From Saccharopolyspora hordei (lineage in GTDB: Bacteria > Actinomycetota > Actinomycetes > Mycobacteriales > Pseudonocardiaceae), in NCBI RefSeq assembly GCF_013410345.1, contig NZ_JACCFJ010000001.1, positions 3,695,001-3,759,000 of the forward strand: a DNA stretch of 64,000 nt. Direction: 5' to 3'. Each line of letters begins with the position of its first letter. The first letter of the stretch is position 1. A program made the translations under genes and the position numbers. Shown piece after piece: positions 19,474-26,424 of this stretch. The notes beneath the pieces were generated by a model. The model ran no database searches. It saw only the letters and a list, made by a program, of their open reading frames with translations, and was not told where the DNA came from.

Positions 19474-20012
19474 CGGCGCCTCCCGATCACCTCGTGCCGG
19501 TAAGCGAGCAACGGCACCGCGTGCTCGCACGCGGTGCCCCACCATCTGAGGTAGCGGTTCACCTCCTCAGGACTGGCGATGATCTCGCTGCCGGCGAACT
19601 GCTGGTCCTCGAAGTGCATCAGCGCGACCCGCGCCTCGTCGAAGATCCAGAAGTCGTGCGTGGGCAGGCCCAGGGAGCGCGCCCGGGACTCGGGGAGCAC
19701 CCGGACGTCCTCGCCTGCGGCGACGTTGGCCTCCCCGACCTCCAGCTGCCAGCGCTGGTACTCGGTGGGTGGTTCCCGGAAGACCCGCACCCGGGCGATG
19801 GACCGGCCCTCCCGGGTCGCCGCCGCCACTTGGTCCAGCCAGGGGCGCAACCACGCCAGGTCGTCCGGTTCCCCGGCCCGCCAGCGCCGCCAGGGTTCGG
19901 CCTCGGCCGGTTGGCGGTAGGTGCCCTGGCACTCCCACCGCCACGCCCGACGCCGGAACGAGCGCAGCAGTTCGTCGAACTGCGCGCCCGGTAAGACCCA
20001 GGAGGAACTCAC
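19470..20012 (-). CDS. DUF6879 family protein
   Basis: A 180-residue soluble protein of the actinobacterial DUF6879 type, recognisable by FDELLRSFRRRAWRWECQGTY near the N-terminus, RVRVFREPPTEYQRW in the middle and HDFWIFDEARVALMHFED towards the end. Function is not established; the family regularly lies next to DUF5753 XRE regulators and may act as a partner of them. GTG 20012 overlaps the stop of the preceding small gene by a base pair or two (TGA/GTG as GTGA) and its own 3' end overlaps the XRE start, so all three are coupled. Confidence 0.82.
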   Translation of the reverse strand: MSSSWVLPGAQFDELLRSFRRRAWRWECQGTYRQPAEAEPWRRWRAGEPDDLAWLRPWLDQVAAATREGRSIARVRVFREPPTEYQRWQLEVGEANVAAGEDVRVLPESRARSLGLPTHDFWIFDEARVALMHFEDQQFAGSEIIASPEEVNRYLRWWGTACEHAVPLLAYRHEVIGRRR

Positions 20013-20221
20013 GGTGCCGCCTTCGGCACGAAGACGTCGAGCAAGGCCGCCGGTACCTCCACCGCCGTCTCGTGATCGGGCAGGCCCCGTTCGCGCAACG
20101 CGGCCAACGCTTCCGGATCGGTGACCTTGTAGCCCTGGACGACGTAGGTGCCCTGGTCTGTGCTGTACAGCGTGGGGCAGGTACCGGCGTGGGACGTCGT
20201 TCCCCGGAAGGTCAGCTTCAC
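20009..20221 (-). CDS. Small conserved protein of DUF6879/XRE unit
   Basis: A 70-residue protein starting VKLTFRGTTSHAGTCPTLYSTDQGTYVVQGYKV-like (given in parts: VKLTFRGTT, CPTLYSTD, TYVVQGYKVTDPEAL), a short conserved protein that commonly precedes DUF6879 genes in actinobacteria. GTG 20221 has AGGAGGA with seven bases of spacing. The frame stays open upstream for ~48 codons and encodes a CPSCG...CTYC pair, but without a start signal, so I did not include it. First gene of the three-gene coupled unit. No catalytic motif; function unknown. Confidence 0.75.
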   Translation of the reverse strand: MKLTFRGTTSHAGTCPTLYSTDQGTYVVQGYKVTDPEALAALRERGLPDHETAVEVPAALLDVFVPKAAP

Positions 20222-20543
20222 CCTGTTCCTCCTAGTTCGGAAGATTCCTGCATCGTCCGTGCAATACGTGCATTCGGTCAAGGGTCGGAGCGCGCCGCAA
20301 CTCGGACAGCCGAACCGGGTGACGCGCGACTGCCGTGATCCACTCGGCCGTTCGGTGGGAATCACGGCGAGATTGCACGAATTGCTTGAAATGCGTCCCG
20401 GGGCCTTCCCATACTGATCGTCGTCCGGGGGTGTCAGGAGACTGAGAGGCGGGCGAGCACGTGAACATCAGCCGGTTCCCGATGGGCACGATCCCCCTCC
20501 CGCCCGCCTCTCGCCCGGCCCCGCTCACCCGGGGAGCAGCGGC
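20222..20543. other. Divergent regulatory region between XRE unit and zinc-finger gene
   Basis: No assured gene. Contains two GTGCAAT/ATTGCAC elements (CGTGCAATACGTGCA at 20258-20272 and ATTGCAC at 20372-20378 with ATTGC following), plausible operator half-sites. An 11-bp inverted repeat GAGAGGCGGGC (20444-20454) pairs with 20502-20512. A 28-codon GTG-started frame, 20461-20547, ends in a GTGA overlap with the zinc-finger gene and could be a coupled leader peptide, though its ribosome site is weak. Confidence 0.4.
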
Positions 20544-20777
20544 GTGATCGGGCTGCAGCAGGCCGAGCGGCACTACTGGTTGCCCGCGCCGGACCCGGAC
20601 ACGGGCGTCTTCGAGCGGCACGCCTTCCCCGGCCGCCGCTGGGAGGGCCAGCCGACGGGCGTCGCCGTGTGCGGTGCCCAGGTGGCGATGGCCGTGCCCA
20701 GCGAGATGGACTGGCGTACGGCGCCGACGTGCATGCCGTGCAACGACGTCCTGCGGAACCGCCCGACCGCGTCCTGA
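20544..20777 (+). CDS. Small zinc-finger protein
   Basis: A 77-residue protein of a type common beside DUF397/XRE genes in actinobacteria. After an N-terminal RHYWLPAPDPDTG and a conserved histidine (ERHAFPG), it has VCGAQV and a CMPCND pair, giving a His/Cys set suited to bind zinc. GTG 20544 has GGGGAG seven bases upstream. It is divergent from the DUF6879/XRE unit across a region that may be shared, and is followed by a strong hairpin. Function unknown; DNA or protein binding is possible. Confidence 0.7.
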   Translation: MIGLQQAERHYWLPAPDPDTGVFERHAFPGRRWEGQPTGVAVCGAQVAMAVPSEMDWRTAPTCMPCNDVLRNRPTAS

Positions 20778-20796
20778 CGCGGTCGGCCCACGAGCC

Positions 20797-20835
20797 TCCG
20801 GCCCGGTGTTGAACCCCGACTCGCACCGGGCCGGA
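20797..20835. terminator. Terminator after zinc-finger gene
   Basis: A perfect 12-bp stem (TCCGGCCCGGTG with CACCGGGCCGGA) and 15-base loop, 19 bp after the stop codon. Confidence 0.7.
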
Positions 20836-21151
20836 CCTTCCAATCCACAGTGGACGCCGAACCCGGCGTTCCCCACCTCTGAGCGGACGCCTGCGCGCCT
20901 CCGACGGGCGCCCCAGTGCCGCCACACCGTGCGGCTGCCGTCCGAGACGCACGACCGCGCGGGGCCGCCGACCGGCCCGATCAGACATCCAGTCCGAACT
21001 GGACGGGAAGGTCGGCCCTCCACCCGAGGAGCCGCCACCTCCGGACGTGCCTCGGCAGCACCATCAGCTTCCCGTGCGCGAGACCGTACGGGAGGGCCGC
21101 GATCGCCGTCCTCGACCGCGGCCGCCTCACCCTCGTTTCCCCAGGGGTGCG
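20836..21151. other. Gene-free stretch
   Basis: Nothing convincing as a gene. It contains the palindrome TCCACAGTGGAC at 20844-20855, one of several in this window, and a smaller repeat TCCAGT-CCGA-ACTGGA at 20988-21003. The open frames crossing it on both strands have no family resemblance or start signals. Confidence 0.5.
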
Positions 21152-21184
21152 TCTAATGGGTGATCGCACACTGCGGCCATTAGA
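21152..21184. promoter_or_regulatory. Operator-like inverted repeat before CGNR gene
   Basis: TCTAATGG (21152-21159) and CCATTAGA (21177-21184) are perfect 8-bp inverted arms 17 bases apart, standing out as AT-rich in this DNA. They end 45 bp before the CGNR start codon. TATCAT at 21217-21222 is a good -10 box, seven bases before the ATG, so the mRNA would be leaderless or nearly so. Confidence 0.55.
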
Positions 21185-21229
21185 TCAGTTCCGCCTGTGC
21201 GCGTCAAGAAGTCCACTATCATCGGCGGC

Positions 21230-21802
21230 ATGAGACCTCGCTTGCCGCTCATCGGCGAGCCGCTGGCCGTGGACCTGGTCAACACCAGGGCGGTCATCTC
21301 GGGCGACCAGATCGACATGATGGGCACGCCCGAGAAGCTCCAGGAGTGGTTGACGCGCCAAGCCGACCGGATGCCCACTCCTCACCAGGCATCGCCCGAC
21401 GAGGAAGACCTGGCCGCCGTGCACGCGGTGCGCGAGCACGTCGCGCGCACGCTGTCCGCGGTGCGGCGCGGCAAGCGCCCGCCGGCCGACGCGCTGCGCG
21501 GGCTCAACGAGGCGCAGCGGGCCGCTCCAGGCATCCGGAGGCTGAGCTGGCGCAACGGCTCGGTGGTCAGCGCCGTCGACCGGCCCGGCAAGCTGGGGCT
21601 GCGCGTCGCCGCCGAACTGGCCGAGGCCGCCGCCGAGCTGCTCACCGACCCGATCATCGAGCTGCTCCGCGAGTGCGAGGAGCCGAACTGCGTGATGCTG
21701 TTCGTCGCGAGGAACCCCCGGCGCCGCTGGTGCTCGGCCGCCATCTGCGGCAACCGGGTGCGCGTGGCCCGCTACTACCGGCGCCACAAGGCCGCTGTCT
21801 GA
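21230..21802 (+). CDS. CGNR zinc-finger (ABATE domain) regulator
   Basis: A 190-residue protein of the ABATE/CGNR family of putative stress-linked transcription regulators. The N-terminal ABATE part starts PLIGEPLAVDLVNTRAV, and the C-terminal zinc finger is C-EEPNC-VMLFV...RRRWCSAAICGNRVRVARYYRR, including the defining CGNR. ATG 21230 was chosen over GTG 21197 because a -10-like TATCAT lies just upstream and the family normally begins close to the LVNT motif. It is monocistronic with an inverted repeat in its promoter, likely autoregulated (inference). Confidence 0.85.
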   Translation: MRPRLPLIGEPLAVDLVNTRAVISGDQIDMMGTPEKLQEWLTRQADRMPTPHQASPDEEDLAAVHAVREHVARTLSAVRRGKRPPADALRGLNEAQRAAPGIRRLSWRNGSVVSAVDRPGKLGLRVAAELAEAAAELLTDPIIELLRECEEPNCVMLFVARNPRRRWCSAAICGNRVRVARYYRRHKAAV

Positions 21803-21906
21803 CGACCGGCGTGGTCCGGATCGCCGCCGCGGGCGGCCGTCGGTCGTCCGTGACACCGCCCTCCGGCCAGTAGGCTGCCCCGGCGAGCGACGCAGGAGGG
21901 GAGCCG

Positions 21907-23403
21907 ATGCCCAGGACCACCGGCGCCGACGACGCCACCACCGACCGCCTCCCCCGCCCGCTGCCACCGCTGGCGCGGACTCCCGTCCTGGTGCTGGCTT
22001 CGCTGGTGGCCCTGCTGCTGGTGCTGCTGGCACCGCGCTACGACCTCGTCACCGACGAGCTCTACTTCCTGGCCGCCGGCGAGTACCACCTGGACTGGGG
22101 CTACGTGGACCAGCAACCGCTGGTGCCGCTGCTGGCCGCGGCCCTGGACACCGCGTTCCCCGGATCGCTGGTGGCGTTCCGCTTCCCCGCCGCGCTGGTC
22201 ACCGCGCTCGGCGTGGTGCTCACCGCGCTGCTCGCGCGCGAGCTCGGCGGCGGTCGCACGTCCCAGGTGCTGGCCGCGACGGCGTACGCGCTCTCACCGT
22301 GGCTGCTGGTCAACGGCCACTGGCTCACCGCGTCCACGGTGGAACCGCTGCTGTGGACGGCGGTGCTGTGGCTGGTGGTGCGGTGGGTCCGCTCGCTCGG
22401 CCACGGCGTGCACCGCGACCGGCTGCTCCTCGGCGCCGGGGTGGTCGCCGCCGTCGCGATCCAGACCAAGTTCCAGGTCGTGGTGCTGTGCGCGGCACTG
22501 CTGCTGGGCGTGGCCATCGCCGGTCCGCGCGCTCTGCTGGCCCGCCCGGCGCTGTGGGTGGCGGCGGCGATCCCCGCGGTGGCCGCGGTGCCCGCGCTGT
22601 GGTGGCAAGCCGCCCACGGCTGGCCGGTGCTGGAGATGGGCGCCGCGGTCGACCGCGAGAACGACCGGCTCCTGCTGGTGCCCACCGCGCTGTTCTACGC
22701 GGGCGTCGTGCTCGGTGCGGTGCTCTGCTGCTGCGGGCTGGTCCGGCTGCTGCGCTCCCCCGCGTTGCGGCCGTACCGGTTCCTGGGCTGGACGGTGGTG
22801 GCGGTGCTGGGGTTCTTCCTGATCACCGGTGGGCGGCCGAACTACCTGGCCGGTCTGTTCGGCGTGCTGTTCGCCGCGGCGACGGCCGGGGCGAAGCACC
22901 CCGGTCGCGCGGTCCTGTGGCCGGTCTGCGCCCTCTCCGCGGTGCTGCCGCTGGCGATGCTGCCGATCTACCCGCTGGACCTGCTGGCCCGCCACCCCGA
23001 GTTCCCGCACTACCCGCGGCTGTACGAGACCGGTTGGCCGGAGCTGACCGACGCGGTGGCCCGCGCCCACCGCTCGCTGCCACCGGAGCAGCGCCGCCGG
23101 GCGGTGGTCGTCGCCGAGACCTACTACCTGGCGGCGGCGCTCGACGTGCGCGGCCGCCAGGCGGGTCTGCCGCGGGTCTACAGCCCGCACCGGGGCTACT
23201 GGTTCTTCGGTGCCCCGCCCGCCGACGCCGACGTCGTGCTCTACGTCGGCGGGCGGTCGCTGTCCGGTCTCTTCAGGCGGTCGCAGCGGCTCGGGACCGT
23301 CGAGTCGGAGCTGGAGAACGTGGTGCGCGGCACCCCGATCACGCTCTACCAGGACCCCGAGCGACCGTGGCTCGAGCTCTGGCCGCAGCTGCGCACCACC
23401 TGA
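21907..23403 (+). CDS. Membrane glycosyltransferase, PMT/ArnT type (GT-C)
   Basis: A 498-residue polytopic enzyme with about 10-12 membrane helices and the GT-C signature near the N-terminus: YDLVTDELYFLAAGEYHLDWGYVDQQPLVPLL, in which Asp and Glu of the first outside loop bind metal and the lipid-linked sugar. It transfers a sugar from a polyprenyl-phosphate donor to a protein or glycan outside the membrane. The soluble C-terminal portion (~130 residues) ends near the stop. ATG 21907 has GGAGGGG five bases upstream. It converges with the PrsW-type gene with only four bases between the stops. Acceptor unknown. Confidence 0.82.
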   Translation: MPRTTGADDATTDRLPRPLPPLARTPVLVLASLVALLLVLLAPRYDLVTDELYFLAAGEYHLDWGYVDQQPLVPLLAAALDTAFPGSLVAFRFPAALVTALGVVLTALLARELGGGRTSQVLAATAYALSPWLLVNGHWLTASTVEPLLWTAVLWLVVRWVRSLGHGVHRDRLLLGAGVVAAVAIQTKFQVVVLCAALLLGVAIAGPRALLARPALWVAAAIPAVAAVPALWWQAAHGWPVLEMGAAVDRENDRLLLVPTALFYAGVVLGAVLCCCGLVRLLRSPALRPYRFLGWTVVAVLGFFLITGGRPNYLAGLFGVLFAAATAGAKHPGRAVLWPVCALSAVLPLAMLPIYPLDLLARHPEFPHYPRLYETGWPELTDAVARAHRSLPPEQRRRAVVVAETYYLAAALDVRGRQAGLPRVYSPHRGYWFFGAPPADADVVLYVGGRSLSGLFRRSQRLGTVESELENVVRGTPITLYQDPERPWLELWPQLRTT

Positions 23404-23407
23404 CCGC

Positions 23408-24805
23408 TCACCGCGGCGGCCACGGACCGCTGGGCGGCCCCGGGGGCTGCGGTGGGCGGGGCGCCGCAGACGGCGGCGCGGGCGGACGCGGCGGCTGACC
23501 CTGCGGCGGCTGGCCATGCGGCGGTTGTCCCTGTGGCGGCCGGCCGGGCTGTGGAGGCCGTTGCCCGGTCGGCGGCATCGGCTGGCGCACCTGGTAGGTC
23601 GGCAGCTGGGACAGTTGCGCCGGCAGCTGGAAGAAGCCGGACTGCTCCTGGCGCGGCGCCCACGGCGGTGGCGGCGGGGTCTGCGGCATCCGCTGGAAGA
23701 ACGCGTCGCGCGCCATCCGCATCAACGACACGATGGCCTCCCGCCGCGCGAAGAACTTGTCCGGCGGGATCGTCGCCTTCTCGGCGTGCGCGTGCAGCAG
23801 CGCCAGCTCGGTGGCGGCCAGCTGGTAGTCACCCATCGCCTGCGCCCCCGTGGTGCCCGCCTGCGAGCGGGCCCAGCGCCGCGCCTGCTTGCGACCGGAC
23901 ATGCTGCCGAGCATCTGCACGTCGTTGGGCTGCACGAGTCCACTCGGGACGTAGGCCGGCAGGTACTTGCCGATCAGCCGCACCAGCCGCTTGCGGTCCT
24001 TGACCAGCACCACGACCAGGACGACCAGCACCACGAAGTCGATGGCGTAGGCCAGCAGCATGCCCGCGAAGCCGAGCACCGTCAGGCTGCCGTTCCACAG
24101 CGCGTGCAGCATGACCCCGCCGACCCAACCGCCGATCACCGCGACCACGCGCGCCGGTCCGCGGTGCGTGGCGGCGTAGGCGACGCCGAGACCGATCATC
24201 GAGGTGTAGAGCGGGTGCCCCAGCGGCGAGATCACCCCGCGCAGCACCACCATGAACGCCAGCGAGCCGTCGTCGATGCCCCGCATGTAGTAGAGGACGT
24301 TCTCCACCATCGCGAAGCCGAGCCCGCACATGCTGGCGTAGACGATGCCGTCGGTGGGCCCGTCGATCTCGTGGCGCCGCACCAGCAGCAGGTACAGCAG
24401 CAGCGCGCCCTTGAAGCTCTCCTCGACCACCGGCGCCACCACCGAGGCGGTGATCCCGTCAGCGGCCGCGGGTCCCACCGCGGGGGCCAGCAGCGCTCCG
24501 GTGACCGAGTTGACGATGAGGGCGCCGAGGATGGCCACGCCCGCTCCCCAGCCGAAGGCCAGCACCAGGTTGACCCGGGGTTCGGGCTCGAGCCTGTCGA
24601 CCAGCAGGATCAGGCCGACCAGCACGATCGCGGTGGGCAGCGCCAGCAGCGTGCCGACCACGACGTTGACCGGGCCGCCGGTCAACAGGTAGAAGGCGAG
24701 CGCCAGCAGCAGGCAGACACCGGAGACCACCAGCCCGATGATGAGCGGCACCGGTGTCCGGTTCGTGCTGTGGCCGTCGAGGACGGATTGGGGCTTGAGC
24801 GCGGA
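23408..24805 (-). CDS. PrsW-type intramembrane metalloprotease
   Basis: A 465-residue membrane protein of the PrsW/CPBP-like family. Eight or so helices; the conserved motifs are EESFKG (paired glutamates), a histidine in SPLGHPLYT and another in MLHALWN, all in or near the membrane and expected to bind catalytic zinc. PrsW cleaves anti-sigma factors in Bacillus; the target here is unknown. The C-terminal ~90 residues are a proline/glutamine-rich tail with a repeated PPQGQPPHGQ unit. ATG 24805 is chosen because it begins the conserved part; the ribosome site is weak. Confidence 0.85.
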   Translation of the reverse strand, partial: SALKPQSVLDGHSTNRTPVPLIIGLVVSGVCLLLALAFYLLTGGPVNVVVGTLLALPTAIVLVGLILLVDRLEPEPRVNLVLAFGWGAGVAILGALIVNSVTGALLAPAVGPAAADGITASVVAPVVEESFKGALLLYLLLVRRHEIDGPTDGIVYASMCGLGFAMVENVLYYMRGIDDGSLAFMVVLRGVISPLGHPLYTSMIGLGVAYAATHRGPARVVAVIGGWVGGVMLHALWNGSLTVLGFAGMLLAYAIDFVVLVVLVVVLVKDRKRLVRLIGKYLPAYVPSGLVQPNDVQMLGSMSGRKQARRWARSQAGTTGAQAMGDYQLAATELALLHAHAEKATIPPDKFFARREAIVSLMRMARDAFFQRMPQTPPPPPWAPRQEQSGFFQLPAQLSQLPTYQVRQPMPPTGQRPPQPGRPPQGQPPHGQPPQGQPPRPPAPPSAAPRPPQPPGPPSGPWPPR

Positions 24806-24903
24806 CATGCGGGTGAGGGTAGGAGATCGCCGGGTCTGGAGTCCCGCGGTCCGGATCATTCGTCGGCCGGATCACCCGGGCGTCGGTCCACGCAGGACTG
24901 CGA

Positions 24904-25113
24904 TCACACCGGCGGCCGGGTGCCCGCCAGGATCCCCTCGCCCCCGCACTGCGGGCAGCCGCGCCACTCGGCCAGCGTCATGCCGGTCGTCAGGTCCTCG
25001 GTCGCCCTGATCACGTACAGCCGGGGGTCGCTGACCTTCTTGAAGCCCCCGCAGGTGAAGCACATCGCGTTCGGCCCGGCGGAAGGCACCGGTGGCTGTC
25101 CCTGGTCGGTCAT
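24904..25113 (-). CDS. Small double-CxxC zinc protein (second of pair)
   Basis: A 69-residue protein with CFTCGGF near residue 19 and CPQCGGEG near residue 54: two zinc-ribbon knuckles of the CxxCxGxG type seen in the DnaJ cysteine-rich region. ATG 25113 overlaps the stop of the preceding small gene by four bases (ATGA), so the pair is translationally coupled. No other domain. Function unknown; a redox or chaperone-like zinc protein is possible. Confidence 0.65.
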   Translation of the reverse strand: MTDQGQPPVPSAGPNAMCFTCGGFKKVSDPRLYVIRATEDLTTGMTLAEWRGCPQCGGEGILAGTRPPV

Positions 25114-25313
25114 GCCTCGCTCGATCCTCGCCCCGGCGGCGCCCAGGGGTGGTCCTGTCGGCCCGGCGCCGCCCGGCAGTGCCGGCAACGCGTCCAGCCC
25201 ATGATGGTGTAGGCCTCACCGGTGTCCGCCGAGAAGAACCCGCGCGGCACCTTGACCTGCCCGCGGCCCTTGCAACCCCGGCAGGTGCCGCCCGGCCCGG
25301 ACCCAGCGGTCAC
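25110..25313 (-). CDS. Small DnaJ-like zinc protein (first of pair)
   Basis: A 67-residue protein with CRGCKGRGQVKV at the N-terminus and CRHC near residue 45. The knuckle CxxCxGxG is the DnaJ zinc-centre repeat. GTG 25313 is preferred to GTG 25325 because GGAGG sits five bases before it. It overlaps the next gene (ATGA). The two products together provide four CxxC knuckles, the number in one DnaJ cysteine-rich domain, so they may function as a split pair (inference). No J-domain is present. Confidence 0.6.
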   Translation of the reverse strand: MTAGSGPGGTCRGCKGRGQVKVPRGFFSADTGEAYTIMGWTRCRHCRAAPGRQDHPWAPPGRGSSEA

Positions 25314-25397
25314 GTCCGCCTCCACAAGCTCGCACCGGGCACGTACCTCGCCATCGTATCGGCCGGTCGGCCACGGGGTGGACCACCCCGGAGCGGG

Positions 25398-26257
25398 TCA
25401 GCTGGTGGCGGCGTAGACGCGGTCGGCCAGCGCCGCGACGTGTGCCGCCAGGCCCGCAGCGCCACGTCGCGCTGCTCGGCCAGCTCGTCCGGGCCGGAGT
25501 GGGTGAGCACGATCCGGGCGCCGCCGCGCCCGTCGGCGAGCTCCCAGCGCACCCGGCCCACGCTGGCCCCGTCGGAGGTCCACTCGTACTCGAGCCGCCG
25601 CGGTGGCTGCACGTCCACGACCGCGCCCGCCGGGACCTGCTCGGTGGTGCACGCGGACGGCACCGCACCGCCGACCTCGACGCCGCTCCCCTCGGTCAGC
25701 ACCGACCAGACCGCGTCGACCGGTCGCTGGATCAGCGGGCGGTGGAACCGCGGCCGCCACCCGTCCGATGTGGACTCCACGGTCGGCTCGTCGAGGCCGA
25801 ACTCGCGGACGAACCGCTCGTGCCGTTCGACCACGGACTCGGCGGCGCGTGCCGGGCGCCCCGCCGTCACGTCCTCCAGCGCGTCCAGGCAGCAGGTCCA
25901 GCCGGTGGCCGTCGCGGCCGCCGCGGAGCGGTCGTCGAAGGTGTGCGTGAAGACCAGCAGGGTGCCCTGCCCGCCGGGGCGCAGCTCGATGCGCAGCAGG
26001 TCACCTTCCTCGGTGAAGGCGAACACCCGGTGCGGCTCCAGCTCGGTGACGGTGCCGGAGCTCCGGGTGCCCTCGCCGTCGTCGAAGCCGATCTCCCCGC
26101 CGGCGCGCAGGTCGATCCCGGTGACGGGGAACGGGTACCACTCGCTCAACCGCGCGGGCTCGGTGATCGACCGCCACACCTCCTCCGGCGGGTGCGCGAG
26201 CTCCCGCTCCAGGCGCAGGACCTGGCGGCCGTCAGCGGTGCTGAGCGTCTCGTTCAC
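25398..26257 (-). CDS. Tandem SRPBCC (AHSA1-like) protein, C-terminal frameshift
   Basis: About 286 residues with two START-like SRPBCC folds. The first begins RLERELAHPPEEVWRSITEPARLSEWYP and runs to about residue 150; the second begins RPRFHRPLIQRPVDAVWSVLTE. Such proteins bind hydrophobic ligands or, like Aha1, other proteins. GTG 26257 has GGAGGAGG about five bases before it. Near 25446 one base of a G/C run seems lost: the frame ending WRHTSRRW should read WRAHVAALADRVYAATS with its stop at 25398. As printed the frame runs on to 25310. A sequencing slip is as likely as a real mutation. Confidence 0.72.
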
Positions 26258-26376
26258 GGGCCCTCCTCCTCGGCAGCGCGCTCGGACCGGCGTGCGGGCC
26301 AGCCTGCCGCAGGAGGGAACGGGGCGCCAGCACCCGCGCGAACTGCACCGGACCGGGGCAACGGGGCCGGCCGACG

Positions 26377-26416
26377 CGCGTGCGGGGAGCTCGTCCGGGA
26401 GGGCTCCCCGCACGCG
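26377..26416. terminator. Terminator of aminotransferase-mmsA operon
   Basis: A perfect 14-bp stem (CGCGTGCGGGGAGC and complement) with a 12-base loop, ending nine bases before the mmsA stop codon. Confidence 0.75.
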
Positions 26417-26424
26417 TCGAGGTG

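Noticed and set aside
20222..20365. N-terminal extension of the 70-residue protein with CPSCG and CTYC
   Set aside because: Zinc-ribbon-like but without a start signal, whereas GTG 20221 has an excellent ribosome site and the family begins there.
23480..23590. Short-period tandem repeat at the 3' end of the PrsW-type gene as a mini-satellite
   Set aside because: The DNA repeats come from the PPQGQPPHGQ protein tail; nothing suggests an independent repeat element.
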